NCBI GenBank assembly: GCA_933228675.1
Contig: OW121742.1
Coordinates: 125,775,983-125,839,982 of the forward strand
Direction of reading: 5' to 3'
Length of the DNA: 64,000 nt
Source: Stomorhina lunata
Taxonomy: Eukaryota; Arthropoda; Insecta; Diptera; Rhiniidae
Both the position numbers and the translations under genes were made by a program. Positions 13,356-26,264 of this stretch are shown piece by piece; the first letter of the stretch is position 1, and every line of letters starts with the position of its first letter. The notes beneath the pieces were generated by a model. It searched no databases and was not told the DNA's origin. It saw nothing but the letters and a program-made list of their open reading frames with translations.

Positions 13356-13462
13356 TAAGGCATTTTATTGTTTTTATAATGTAAATAATTAAATTACATT
13401 GAGTAAATAATTACTTTATGGTGTAACTTGCACACTTACATTGTTTTAATTCTGTAAAAAAA
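12456..13462 (+). repeat. recent tandem segmental duplication (~0.5 kb unit)
   Basis: Sequence 12456-12944 is repeated at 12945-13462 with an offset of 487 bp at the left end. In the aligned satellite part I see one base difference (G at about 12627 versus C at about 13113). The first copy lacks about 33 bp that the second retains after the GGCGCCA near 12838. The duplicated block joins satellite sequence to the start of the TTTACA array, so the junction was copied as one piece. Confidence 0.9.
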
Positions 13463-14285
13463 TGTATATTTTCGTTTATATTATGTAAATTGTTTATTTA
13501 CATGGCGTAAATAATAATTTTATGGTGTAATAAATAAATTAACATTAATTAAATAATACATTTTATTGTTAACATTATGTAAATGTATCATTTACTTAGC
13601 GTAAATAATAATTTTATAAAGTAATTTAAATTTTTTCATTGTATAAATATCGTAAATATTGTTTATAAAATGTAAATAATTCATTTACATAAGGTAAATA
13701 ATAATTTTCTTACTTAATTAATACATTTACATTGTTTAAATATAGTAAACAATACTTTTTATTGTTTACATAACGTAAATAATTCGTTTACATGGCGTAA
13801 ATAATAGTTTTATGGTGTAATTATTACATTAACATTATTTGAATAATGCATTTTATTGTTTACATTATGTAAATAATTAATTTACATAGTCTACATAATA
13901 ATTTTGTTGTGTAAATAATACATTTGCATTGTTTAAATATCGTAAAAAATACATTTTATTGTTGACATAAAGTAATTAATTTATTTACATGGCGTAAGTA
14001 ATAATTTTATGGTGTAATTATTTATTTAACATTGTAAATAATACATTTACATTGTTTAAATATCGTAAAAGAATAATCGTTTTATTGTTTACATTGTAAA
14101 TAATTAATTTACATAAAGTAAAAAATAATTTTTACAAGGTAATTAATAGATTTACATTGTTTTAATCACGTTAATATTATAAATTTATTGTTTACACAGT
14201 GTAAATAATTCATTTACATGACAAAAATAATTATTTGTCTTCATTTACTTACAGTAAATAATGCATTTACTTAGTTAACATGATG
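13361..14285. repeat. diverged TTTACA/TGTAAA palindrome array, left block
   Basis: Degenerate repeats of TTTACAT-GGCGTAAATAATAATTTTATGG type, with spacing irregular at 60-110 bp. The shared feature is an inverted pair of TTTAC and GTAAA around a 4-6-bp centre. The same words form the more regular array at 15655-18160. Confidence 0.8.
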
Positions 14286-15654
14286 TAAACTGATTGTATT
14301 TGCCTGATTATACTCAAATAACTCGTCAAGAATGCAATTAGACTCATTATTTACACATTAGGATTTAACCAAAATCTACTTGAGAAGTATTTCCGGTTTA
14401 AAAATGTAAAAATTTCCATAAAATTTTGCTTTGGATGTCATTAAAAAGTAAAAGTTTTCCAAAGAAAACAAACATTTTAACTTCTTAAATAAACCGAAAG
14501 ATCAAAAACTGTAAAGTTTGAGAAGTTTTTGAGAAAGAAAAAGAATTCCATAAAATGCACATTGTTTGCCTTAACGACACACTCTTCTACAAGTGAAAAC
14601 TCTTACGTAAATTTGTACGGAAACATGTTCAAGGGATTAGTAAAGTGTCTATAGATTTTTAAAATTTTTCCTGAAATAACAAGAAACGAATAAGACAACA
14701 AGTACATACTGGAAAACGTATAACAAAAACTGTCAAAAATTTTCCAAAAAAGAAAAACGTGCAACCAAGAGACATGTTTTTATTTGTTTCACCCCCACAC
14801 AGACATATAACACCTTCATATTTACTCATATACGAGTACACACAGCAACACATGTATCGAAAAGCTCTCATGTACTCGTTTACACCATAAAAACAACAAA
14901 CTATAAATAAGCAAATAAACAAGTCATGTATGTGTGTAAAGAATACAAAACTAACAGGCAAACATTATTACTTACACACAAACACATATAAATGCACACA
15001 CAAACTAAAATAATAACTTACAAAATACACTTTTCAACTGTGATTTATAGACAAAGACTCTCTACATACGAGTACACATACACTCACATACTTTTAGGCA
15101 AAAACTAAAAATCAGGACAAAATGAGAGTCTCAGAGTGTGTGTAAGGGGTGACATAAAACTATTATCACGTTATGTGTAAAAATAGTTGTCAACATTTAC
15201 TGAATACAAACTTATACATTTAAAGATATTTCTGTTACATTACATAGTTTACATATGCATGTACTGAAAATAAAAGAATAATTTACATATCAATGATTAT
15301 GTAGTTTTATCTAGGATTTCTTATATAACCGAAAGTTTTATGGGTAAAGCAAAGTTTTACATTTAGAATGTTGCTAAAAGTTTGTATGTGTAGTCGTGTG
15401 TAATTTTTGTAATTTTCGAGGTAAAATTGTGAGTTTATTTACTTAAAACTATTTTAAATATTTCAAGAGGAATTCAAGAAATTTTTTGTTTTACATCATG
15501 ACATTTGTTGGCAAATGTATTAGCTTTTTAAGCGACTGCTCTACATTTGGAATGTTAAAACTGTTATAGAGCCTGATAGAAGTCCCCTTTGTTCCAGTTA
15601 GAATGTCGTGAGAATTATGTATGTGTATGTATGTTATAGAGCATAAAACATCGT
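14286..15654. other. non-repetitive interlude between two TTTACA blocks
   Basis: AT-rich, mostly unique sequence with CA-rich stretches (ACACAC near 14980-15080). The minus-strand open frame at 14659-14961 has hydrophobic stretches, but it runs through CA/TA-rich low-complexity DNA and has no recognised homology, so it is not called. Confidence 0.55.
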
Positions 15655-18160
15655 TTGTTGAATGTAAATTATAAGTTTACATTGGTTCTATGGCTTAAAC
15701 GTTATATTTACACTGTGTAAATAACAAACTTGCATTGTTTACATAGCGTGAATCGAATATTTACATTGTTTACATGGCATAAGTAGTAAATCCACATTGT
15801 TTACATGATATAAAAATTGTATTACTGTTTTAAATAACCTTTGCATAGTGTAAATAATATGTTTACATTGATTATATGGCGTAAACATTACATTTATATC
15901 GTTTATACAGTGTAAATCACATATTTATATTATGTATACTGTGTAAATAATGTGTTAACATTATATAAATTGTGTAAATTATATGTTTACATTGTTTACA
16001 TATTGTAAATTGTTCGTTTTGCTTTAGTATTTAATTCATTTACATTATTTACATAATAAATTTGCATTATTTACATAACGTATGTTATAAATTCAAATTG
16101 TTTACATAGTTTAATGTAAAATAATGTGTAAATAATATATTTATATTATGTATACTGTGTAAATAATATGTTTACATTATTTAAATTGGGTAAATAATAT
16201 GTTAACATTGTTTACATATTGTAAATTGTTTATTTACTTTGAGTATTTAATATATTTACAATATTTACATAACGAATCTATACTATTTACATAATGAGTT
16301 TACATTATTTACATAACTTAAGTTATGAATTCTAATTGTTTACATAGTTCAATGTAAAATAATGTGTTTTCATGGATTTGAAAATATATTTTTCAGTGTA
16401 AATAATAACTTTTTATTATTCATATGACGTAAATTAAACCTTTTGGTTATTTACATGGCGTAAATAATAACTTTTAATTGTTTACATGGTATATATAATA
16501 AATTTGAGTTATTTACATGGCATAAATTATAACTTTTAATTATTTGTATGGCGTAGATAATACCTCTTAGTTATTTACATGGCGTAAATAAAAACTTTTA
16601 ATTATTTACATGACGTAAAGAAAGTGTTAATACTGCTTTTAATTGTTTACATAACGTAAATAATAAATTTTGGTTAAAAATGGGTTGTTAATAATAAGTT
16701 TTGAATATTTACATGATGTAAATAATGTTATTTTATAGTAAAAATGATGTAGATACATAATTTACATAGTGTAGAAAAAGTGTGTACATGATATTTTTTA
16801 ACAAGATTTTTGCTTGTAAGAATAATATCAATAAAATTTTCAATTGCTTACACCGTGTCAATAATTTCTTTAATTGTTAACATCGTCTCAATTGTCGTAT
16901 TATTTACATACTTTAAATAATTATTTTTCACTGAGTACATGGTGTAAATAATACGTTTTCGATGTTTACTTAGTGTAAAAAATCAGTGTAAAACGTTGTA
17001 AAAACGTTGACATGTAAAACGTTCAGTGTAAAACGTTGACATGGTGTAAATGAGTAGTCTTCATTTTTTACGTATTGTAAATAATGTTTTTTTTGCTACC
17101 GAGATAGTGTAAAATAAGTTTAGATTATTAACATAATGTAAAAAATATGCTTCGATTATTTGTATGTTTTAATTATATACATGGTGTAAATGATATTTTT
17201 TTTAGTGTAAAAATTATGTTTTGATTATTTACATGGTGTAAATAATATTTTTTGATTATTTACATGGCGTAAATAATATGTTTTGATTTTTTACATGGTG
17301 TAAATTATATTTTTTGATTATTTACATGGTGTAAATATTATGTTTTGATTATTTACATGGTTTAAATAATATGTTTTGATTATTTACATGGTGTAAATGA
17401 TATTTTTCAATTATTTACATGGTGTACATCATATAGTTTGATTATTTACATCGTGTAAATGATTTTTTGATTATTTAAGTAGTATATATATAATGTTTTG
17501 ATTATTTACATAGTGTAAATAATTATTTTTTATTATTTACATGGTTTAAGTGATACTTTTTGATTATTTACATGGTGTAAATAACATATTTTGATTACTT
17601 ACATGGTGTAAATAATATGTTTTGATTATTTACATGGTGTAAATAATATATTTTGATTACTTATATGGTGTAAATAATATGTTTTGATTATTTACATGGT
17701 GTAAATTATATATTTTGATAATTTACATGGCGTAAATTTTATGTTTTGATTATTTACATGGTGTAAATAATATATTTTTATTACTTTTATGGTGTAAATA
17801 ATATATTTTGATTATTTATATGATGTAAATTATATACTTTGATAATTTACATGGCGTAAATTTTATGTTTTGATTACTTACATGATGTAAATAATATGTT
17901 TTGATTATTTACATGGTGAAAATAGTATATTTTGATTATTAACATGATGTAAATGATATTTTTTGATTATGTACATGGTGTAAATATTATGTTTTGATTA
18001 TTTACATGGTGTAAATAATTAGTTTTTATTACGTTCATGGTGTAAATAATATATTTTGACTATTTACATGGTGTAAATCTTTGTTTTCATAAATTTTATG
18101 GAAATATAAGGTATAGTTACATAATTTACATTGTGTAAAAAATGTGTAAACATGGTTTCT
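15655..18160. repeat. TTTACATGGTGTAAA array, right block, 31-bp unit
   Basis: From about 17210 to 18090 the array is regular. The unit contains TTTACATGGTGTAAATAATA followed by TGTTTTGATTA, and the period measured between successive GGTG words (17667 and 17698) is 31 bp. The left part (15655-17200) is more diverged. Each unit is centred on an imperfect palindrome TTTACA-nnn-TGTAAA. Confidence 0.93.
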
Positions 18161-19030
18161 TATTATCTAAAATGATTTTTACTGGCGTTTATAGTAAGTT
18201 TGTACCTAATTGTGGTGTAAATATATTTAAATTGTTCTTATTTTCCTTCAACTATTTTTAAATACATCTCCAACTTTTACCATTTCCCCATAAGAACACC
18301 TGAAACTTTCTTCCTTAGAGTGCCTCAAGTCCTTTAAAGTCCTTTAATATTAAACAAATTTTATTTCTCGGGTAAAATGTGTTAAGCCTTGCAATTTTAT
18401 GTAGCACTAAAAAAACACATATTCATTTGTCTGTTGTCTGTGCATAAACATTTGCAACAAAATGTCTCCGTCGTTGTGTCTTGACAAGAACACAATTTCA
18501 GTATACACACACAAACACATACATACAGACCAACATTTGCCCTTAGGCTTTTTTTCTTGTGTAAAATATGTCTTACATTACCCAAGACATTCTTTACTGT
18601 TCCCTCCTTTACATTCTCTCACACTGTTAACGAGCTTAAGCGTAAAGTTTTAAATTTTATTTTACTTTTGTTGGTGACAGTAAAGTTTACTTTTTTAACA
18701 CGTTATAACAAAAGTATTTGAGTTTAAAGAGAAGAATAAAAAAAGAAAGAAGAAAGTGCAGGTTAAAAAAAAAAGTTTTGAACAATATAAATTTGTTAAA
18801 TTTTTTTTAAACAAAATTTAGTTTTTGATGGGTAAAGGAAAATATTTGTTTATTTTTTTTTCCAGAATTAAATGATAAATGACATTTCGAGTTAAGGTAT
18901 ACAAAAACGTGTCACTATGATGGACATATAAATTGAGCAAGTTTTTATTGATTAAAGGTTATTGGACTTTTTTTTAACAAGTTTAACAATTTTGCTATAA
19001 ATATTTTAGATGCAAAAATGTTTACTTGGA
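18161..19030. other. unique sequence without a clear gene
   Basis: AT-rich sequence. Two short overlapping open frames (18397-18653) on opposite strands include CA-microsatellite translation and are not supported. Confidence 0.55.
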
Positions 19031-19034
19031 TTAA

Positions 19035-19239
19035 CCTTCTGCGACTGACGTGAAATAGTTCTCGCAATTTTAATGACGTGGTAGACTACCAGGAACTATT
19101 TCCATGGCTTATATTTACCAAGATTCATTTTGGCAAACAAATAAAACCATTCCTGCTATTTGTTATTTATTGACATGACATGAATTTTCTGTGTAAAAAT
19201 GTCAGTTTGTCTGCTGGACTACACGTATGTCGCAGAGGG
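19035..19239. mobile_element. piggyBac-type MITE, 205 bp
   Basis: The element is flanked on both sides by TTAA (19031-19034 and 19240-19243), the target duplication typical of piggyBac elements. Its ends are inverted repeats: CCTTCTGCGACTGACGTG on the left and, read inward from the right end, CCCTCTGCGACATACGTG, matching at 15 of 18 positions. It is far too short to encode a transposase and is inferred to be non-autonomous. Confidence 0.82.
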
Positions 19240-19243
19240 TTAA

Positions 19244-20939
19244 TAGGCAAGAGACAATTTTGACATTTCTTTGATTTTTTATGTAAAATTGTTTAAAACC
19301 CTAACAGCTTTTTTTTGTCATAAATTCTATTACAATTATTTTAATTTAGTTTCAATAATTTTTATGAATTTTCTAACGAATTTCCTTCCTTTTATTAATT
19401 TTCATACAAAAATTTTTCTAATACAAACATAAATTATTTAATGGCATTTCCTTGTTTTATGTCCTTGATTTCCTCGAATAATTGTTATATATATTAAATT
19501 TTTGTTCACGGCATATTTTGTTTTTATGTGAAATTTAAATGGAACAAAAATTTAATAACATTAATGGACAATAACAGCCGTAAAAAATAAAACCAAACGA
19601 TGTAAACGTGCAATAAAACCAAAAGGAAATGAAAAGGACGAACATGGGCAAAAAGGAGGAGTATGAGCTGTAAATGTTTGTTTGACTTTAGCAGATAAGA
19701 CTCCGATATTTTACTTCATTTAATGGTTCAATGGTTTTCAGACACATACACTCACACACACATACACTGATAATTACATTAACACACACATACAATTACT
19801 TGCTTTCATTTATTGATAAATGTATTTGTATTAAACTCAATTAATGGGAATTTATTGAAATCAACCAAAAAACATCCGACATTTATTAAAGCCTTAAATT
19901 TAATTTTTATTATATTTTTTATAGGTCGACCAACTTAAGATCATAGTTATTTAAACCCCTTTTTAATTAATTCCTGTAATGTCTTTGGTTCTTTAGCCTT
20001 AATTTCAAAAATGTCTCTTAAAAATATTGAACAATATTAATATTATCATGATGATAAGAAAATACCGCTGAAAATCAAAAAATTATCAAGGCCATAAGGA
20101 CTTTAATACAAACATACACATTTAAAGAGCTACTTATATGTACATGAGTATGAGTTTGTTTATTACTCTTTACATATGTTCAAGTTTTTGAATGCATCGC
20201 CTACTTTCACTCATCGATATTGATGTGTTCACATTAAACGTGCTGTGGTCTTTTACATTCTACGTGCACTTGTCAATGTCAGTGTTTTTTTTTTAACAAG
20301 GTCATTTTCAGGCTGAACTCATTGATTGAGACTTTTGTCCTTATAGCATTGAGGCAATTTTAATTTTGAATTTTTGCAGAATAAAAAAAGTTTTTTCTTA
20401 TTTAAACAAATAACTTTTTTTGAGGTCACAGACATGTCATTACTTTATAGCTTGTAGTCTACTTGGTAGTCAAATCTGTCTTCTTCATGAGTTTAGTTAG
20501 GCCTTGCAAATACTGTTATATGGTAATTAGTCTTATTAGTAGTTTTGTAAGTGAGCCACTCAATTGTCTATTAGATAGTTTAGTATATACTCGTAGTCAG
20601 TGGTGCAGGCGGTAGTCTAGAAAGCAGTCTATAGTTTAGTCATTGCTCTAGGCCAGGGGTGGGCAAGCACGAGGTTAATAAGGGACATTTCCCTATAACC
20701 CAAAAATTAAATTACCTATTTAAGAAGAGTCATTTTATAAAAAGATTAGAAAGGAAGTCAAAAGATCAGTCGTGGCAATTTATTTTAGAAGTAAAATCGT
20801 TCTATTTTGTGATTCCGTTTTTTGAACCACAACTAAGGTCAAGTCCGACTATTTGATACCCGTTATTACTTAGATCAAACATGGACAAATGGTTAAAAAT
20901 TTGATAAGCTTTTACTAATTCTTAGCCATATTTTTACAA
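19244..20939. other. unique sequence without a clear gene
   Basis: AT-rich sequence with CA repeats near 19740-19800 and a GTCTAGTNAGT-like degenerate stretch near 20450-20640. A CAGGGGTGGGCA word near 20654 resembles hAT ends, but no partner end was found. Confidence 0.5.
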
Positions 20940-21063
20940 TCTGTCTGTCTGTCTGTGTCTCCGTCTATCTGTCTGTCTCTCCGTCTATCTGTCTGTCTGT
21001 CTCTCCGTCTATCTATCTGTCTGTCTGTCTGTCCGTCTATCTGTCTGTCTGTCTGTTTGTCTA

Positions 21064-21130
<67 letters not shown>

Positions 21131-21281
21131 ATCTGTTTGTCTGTCTGTCTGTCTCTCCGTCTGTCTGTCTGCCTGCATGTGTGTCTATCTGTCTGTCTGT
21201 CTGTCTCTCCGTCTGTCTGTCTGTCTGCATGTGTGTCTATCTGTCTGTCTGTCTGTCTGTATGTCTGTCTGTCTGTCTGAC

Positions 21282-21358
<77 letters not shown>

Positions 21359-21393
21359 GCCTGTCTGTCTGTCTGTCTGTCTGTCTGTCTGCC

Positions 21394-21453
<60 letters not shown>

Positions 21454-21520
21454 CGTCTGTCTGTTTGCCTGTCTGTCTGTCTGTCTGGCCGTCTGTCTGT
21501 CTGGCCGTCTGTCTGTCTTA
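20940..21520. repeat. GTCT tetranucleotide array with GTCC/GTTT/ATCT variants
   Basis: About 580 bp of (GTCT)n interrupted by CTCCGTCT, GTTTGTCT, CTATCTGT and CATGTGTGTCTAT variants. Internal near-duplicates are present (the CTGCATGTGTGTCTATCTGT phrase occurs near 21174 and 21228). Open frames on both strands are repeat translations. The base motif is the GTCY type found inside dipteran mini-me elements, so it may have grown from one; that origin is inference. Confidence 0.96.
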
Positions 21521-21784
21521 CATAATTCTTACATAAGCACTAAGCATATAAAATTTCTTTGATTTCGGCTTCTGTAAGCAATATTTCTGCAGATCTTCAT
21601 TGAAATAGAAGTAATTTTGTTTTAGCTATAGAAATCCAAAATATGTATTAATTTTGAAAAGCCGATCCTATGGCAATCTCCATAATAATGGTCCGATTCG
21701 GTCAATAAAAGTTTAGGTATCATTCTTGCACCCTAAACAAGAATAATCTCTGAGTCAAGTCCCATTAAATTATCTTAAATTATT

Positions 21785-21960
21785 CATGATGATGTGGCTT
21801 AGCTGGTTAGCATTTTCAATACTAAACATAACATATCACATTGAGACTAGGTTCGGACCGTGGTTTCGGCAGTATTCATTTCTGAAATATAGTCAGTAGT
21901 TACCCCATTCGTTAAATCAGAAGTAGCCTGAAGTCAAATATAGGGTAATAGTAATTATTA
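21785..21960 (+). mobile_element. tRNA-derived SINE, copy 1
   Basis: A good pol III A box, TGGCTTAGCTGG (21795-21806), is followed 44 bases later by a B-box-like GGTTCGGACCG (21850-21860). The sequence between them resembles 51297-51335 (CATATCA, CTA and GGGTTC/GGTTC blocks in the same order), where a second copy sits. The acceptor arm of a real tRNA is not formed, so this is a SINE head, not a tRNA gene. The 3' limit is uncertain. Confidence 0.6.
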
Positions 21961-22305
21961 GTAGAGCATAGAACATATACATGTTATATTTTTACACAGA
22001 CCAAGGTTTAATGAATTTAGATCAAGGTTGGCCAAATGGAGAGCGTTTTAAATTAAAGTGATCAATCTGTATATATGTTTTATTATTATTTGTATGTTTT
22101 GTTTATGTTTTTCTAAGAACGGATAAAGAAACCCTTTTTTTGCTTAATGTAAATTGTTGCTATTCCCCTGCTACGCAAATAATGTCCAACCTTGATCTAG
22201 ACGGACTTGCCTCTCGCATTATTGTTTGAATGCCACTTATATGCCTTTTTTCTATAGTAACATGAAGCCGAAGCGTTTCCGAAAATTTGTCGGGATGTAA
22301 ATATT

Positions 22306-22704
22306 ATTCAAAAAGAAAAATTATTCGCACTTGGTCCCAGTCTATTACATTATTTATTAATGTAATAGACAATTTATTGATAAAGCCAAAAAATCTTTGT
22401 GGGGACAACCTTTTTCTCGACGCTTTTTAGATTGATTGGAAATGTTTGTGTTTACTTTTGTTAGGTCGATAATCTGAGCTTTTACTTCGATTTACAAACA
22501 TAATTCGTAATGATAGTGTTTGTAAAATAGGTAATAATGAGAGGTTTTTGATCTGTCCTGAAGATGATGACCATCGAAACGCGTCGAGGAATTGTTTGTC
22601 CTTACAAATATTTTTTTTTTGGCTTTTATCAATAGATTGTCTATTACACTAATAAATAAATGTATTAGACTGTAATCAAGTGCGAATAATTTTTCTTTTT
22701 GAAT
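22306..22704. mobile_element. fold-back MITE with ~120-bp inverted arms
   Basis: The left arm (22306-22423) starts ATTCAAAAAGAAAAATTATT and the right arm (22581-22704) is its diverged inverted copy. Shared blocks include CGCACTTG, TAATAGACAAT, TATTGATAAA-GCC, GGACAA and CGACGC. The central 157 bp is not part of the arms. No clear target duplication is visible. The start of the right arm overlaps a hammerhead-like core at 22558-22585 (see findings). Confidence 0.85.
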
Positions 22705-24599
22705 TGATATTTAATTTAATAACTCTTTAGTGAAATAAACTATAAATCTTAACTATAAATCCTTTCTTCTTCTCCTTCTTCTGTTATCCTTGAATCCCAG
22801 CATAGGGCCTCGAAAAAGTAACATTTGCGTGACTGTCAAACTTTAATTTTTCTTTAATTAATATAAAATTAAGTAGTAACTTTTAAGAAATTTTATAAAA
22901 ATATTAAAACGAACACGTGATAAGTAAAGCAATAATTTGCTAAAAAAGTCAACATATTCTTATGATATTTGCTAAAAAAAAATTCTTAAAGTAAACTTTT
23001 AACATACATATTCAAGGTCAAGGTTAATGCTTAAGTTTATGGAGGTTTATTACTTTAATTAACAGACATTTCTGACAATTTTTCTAATTACGATTAAATA
23101 CCTGCTTAATTAGGAATAATGTTTAATGTTGAAGAAAAGTTTGATACATTTTCTTCAAAACATTTAACAAAATTTTTGTCGTTAAATTCTTTTGGCCTTC
23201 ATTTTCTTATTTTTCTTGCATGAGAGATTAAAAGTCTTTAGAGCAGAAAATTTATTTCCTTTTTTTCGTTACTATATTTAAGCTTTTCTTTAAACAAATC
23301 TGCCTCAAACGCCTCAATTATCTTCAATGCCATCATATAATATATATATATAATTTTTTTTGTTTTTCCGGCAATAAAAGGACAATTTATTTTTAAACAA
23401 AATCGTGTTGAAAATAACAATTTAAATATTAAAATTTTCTAAAGAAAAGTAAATAAAGCGGAAAATGATAACAAACAGCTCAAGAACAAAAAAAAAAAAA
23501 ACGAAAATAATTTGCAAAACAATTTAAAATCAACAAAAAAAACAGAGAAAACATCTTTTTCTAAATGAAGTGCAAATATTACTCGCATTACAAAATACAT
23601 AAAACCCTTAATATGAGACAGACAAACAGACATTCGTAACATACACACACATCAAAAGTAATATGGACGTATGAGTATGTGTCACGTAAATGACCTCACG
23701 CAACATTTGTTGTCTTTTACAGTTTTTTTTTCTCTAACACATGCATTCACACATGACTTAACTTACACATACTTACTCCTATACACTTACACACACTCTT
23801 TTAACTTTGTTTACTTTTATGTATAAGCAGTAAAAAGGAATAACAGCTGCTGGAGCATAAATGAAAACCCTTAAATATTTTGATGAATGCGAAATAATGT
23901 TTGTCTTCTTTCTGGGTTTCTTTTTTGGTTAAAATGCTTGATTTGTCACTTTAGGCCCGGGCCTTAGGCAAAGATTAAAACGGCTTAAAAGACACATAAA
24001 ATGTTAAGTTGTTTTTGGTTTCCTCTTTTTTTACTTTTAGTTTTTTTTTTCATAGAAAAAGTGTTGAAACTAAGCAGATTTTGGCCATAAAAGTCATGTT
24101 AAAATAATCATACAATTTATTTAGTTTTCATCAGATGTCTCTTTCGCAAATATCAAAATCTAGCAAAAAAAAACATTTCATTTAGCCATAAAATCCTCAG
24201 AACCAAATGTGTCTATTTATTTAGTCTTAACATGCTTCAAAATTTAGATTAAGGATTTGGTGTGTTAATCCTTTTGGCAATAGATTGTCATGTCTGTCTG
24301 TCTGTCTGTCTTTTGCAAATCTTGTTAATTTTAGTGTTAAATTTGTCTTAAGTGTTTTGGGGCAAAAGCTGAGCAAAGTTTTATTGCAAAGGTAATAAAA
24401 ATAGTTTACCTGACTGGAATGTAGACTAGAATATTAGATTGATATCAACTGGCTAGACTTTAGTTAGTGCAAGTCAAAGCAAAGGCAATATAATATAAAG
24501 TTAACGCACTCTATTCAATTTTTTCTGCTAAAAGTGAAATTAAAGTGAATAAAAATTAATTAAAAACACATGAACGCACAAACAAATATACATTTCAAA
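22705..24599. other. AT-rich sequence without a clear gene
   Basis: No supported coding region. A short (GTCT)n run lies at about 24292-24311. Open frames on the minus strand at 23238-23648 are AT-rich chance frames. Confidence 0.5.
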
Positions 24600-25062
24600 T
24601 TTTGTCACATGAAATCAAGTTTTTTTATATAAAATTAAATTGTTTTACAAAAAAACTATAAACGGTTGTAACTTTCTTAATATTTGTTTAAATGGAAAAC
24701 GATTAAAATTTTGGGATCATTAAAATTTTTCATATAAAATCAATTTTTTTTCAATATAAAATACATTTTTCTTATAAATTCAAATTTTTTCATATAAAAT
24801 TGGATTTTTTATAAAAAAAAACTTTAAACGGTTGTAACTTTTTTAATGGAAAATGAACAAAATTTTGGAATCACAAAATTTTTTTGTATAGAATCAAAAT
24901 TTTTCATATGTAATCTAATTTTTTCATATAAAATAAGATTTTTTTACCAAAATACTTTAAACGGCTATAACTTTCTTGTTATCCATTAAAATGAACGAAA
25001 TTTTGGAAAGACTAACATTTTTTATATTAAATAAATTTTTTCATATAAAATGGAAAAAGGAC
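24600..25062 (+). repeat. three diverged ~130-170-bp tandem copies
   Basis: The phrase AAACGGTTGTAACTTTCTT or a close variant recurs near 24659, 24827 and 24959. Each is followed by AATTTTGGAATC-like text and TTTTTCATATAAAAT. The array leads into the dispersed GTCY repeat region. Confidence 0.75.
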
Positions 25063-25330
25063 AAAACTTGGGATTGTCATTCCGTTTGTAATTTCCTTAA
25101 TATTGGCTTAAAACGAAAACTGAAGCATATTCTTTCTGAAATTCTAAGACGATTGAGCGATGTCCGTCTGTCTGTATGTATATCTGTCTGTCTGTTGTCG
25201 GCACGATGGGGCAAAATATTCTTCATTTCTTCTACAATTTTGGTATTGAAATTGGGCGAAATCGGTTTACACTTGACCATAGCTCCTCGCATAGTTCAAT
25301 CTCTTATTTGCTAATAAATGACAAATTATA
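25063..25330 (+). mobile_element. dispersed GTCY-type fly repeat, copy A
   Basis: It begins GGGATTGTCATTCCGTTTGT and continues through GATTGAGCGATGTCCGTCTG, a GTCY run, TTGTCGGCAC, then TTGGGCGAAATCGGTTTACA and TTGACCATAGCTCC. The same order of blocks recurs at 26272. The layout fits the GTCY-bearing interspersed repeats known in Diptera (mini-me/INE-1-like). It encodes nothing. Confidence 0.65.
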
Positions 25331-25779
25331 AAAAAAAATAAAATTTAGCACAGAGAAGTTTTACATGACCATTATGCAGCGTAAAAAATCTTTCTTTTTG
25401 CAAGCAACCGAAAACAAAATTAAAACACTTTATATCATTTTACAAAGTTATATTTTAATAACTTTAGAGTAAGTCACTTAAAACACACTTCACAAAATTG
25501 CCCTACAAATATTCTTAGTCTCACTGTTCTCTTATACGCGTCTCAATTAAAACTCTGACACGATATCAGTCATACGTTGCACAAATGGATTATCTGAAGT
25601 TAACAGCAACAGAGGTAGAGAGAGTGTAGATAAGGAGAAAAATGTTATCCTGCTTATAGACACAAACAGAACAATAACTACACGAACAGAACCATTCTAG
25701 AAAACTAGGGGAAGTATTATAAGTAGTGAACTTTGCGCAATGGGGCGGATATAAAAACTTACGGAAACACAAAAATACC

Positions 25780-26200
25780 AAAAAGATAGGGGTTTGTGTT
25801 CGTCTGTCCGTCAAATGAAAGTCAAATTTTACAGAAGTATTTCCAATATCTGGAAAAAGTTATGTATTGAAAATGGGCAAAATTTGTTGACGTTTAGTTA
25901 GAGCTCCCATATAACTCTGCCCCGGGAATCACATTAATGTTGATAAATTGAACACAATTGTAGTAGATATGGCAACTTAATTTATAACAGAGAAGTTTTT
26001 TCCAACTATTGGTCACTATATCAAATTTTAGGGGAATCGGTCCATATTTGACCATAGCTTTCATATAAAAACCACTCCCGGAAACCTCTAAAATGATCCA
26101 GTTAAAAGCTATTAAATTATAAACTATGACAGCTATAGCCATTAAATTTAGCATAAATTTTTATTTAAATACCAGCCAGTGTATAAAATTTTGTGACAAT
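25780..26200 (+). mobile_element. dispersed GTCY-type fly repeat, partial copy B
   Basis: A short GTCTGTCCGTC run (about 25802) is followed by GGGCAAAATTTG, AGAGCTCCCATATAA, GGGGAATCGGTCCATATTTG and ACCATAGCTTTCATATAAAA blocks, the same vocabulary as copies A, C and D. Between copies A and B (25331-25779) the sequence is unremarkable. Confidence 0.6.
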
Positions 26201-26264
26201 CGCTTATTATTTGGCTATAATTCTTTTATATATAACATCCCCTTTTGATATCGAAAATCAAAAA

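Noticed and set aside
20650..20670. hAT-like terminus CAGGGGTGGGCA
   Set aside because: No inverted partner or 8-bp duplication found nearby; a similar CAGGGGTGG word near 40747 also lacks a partner.
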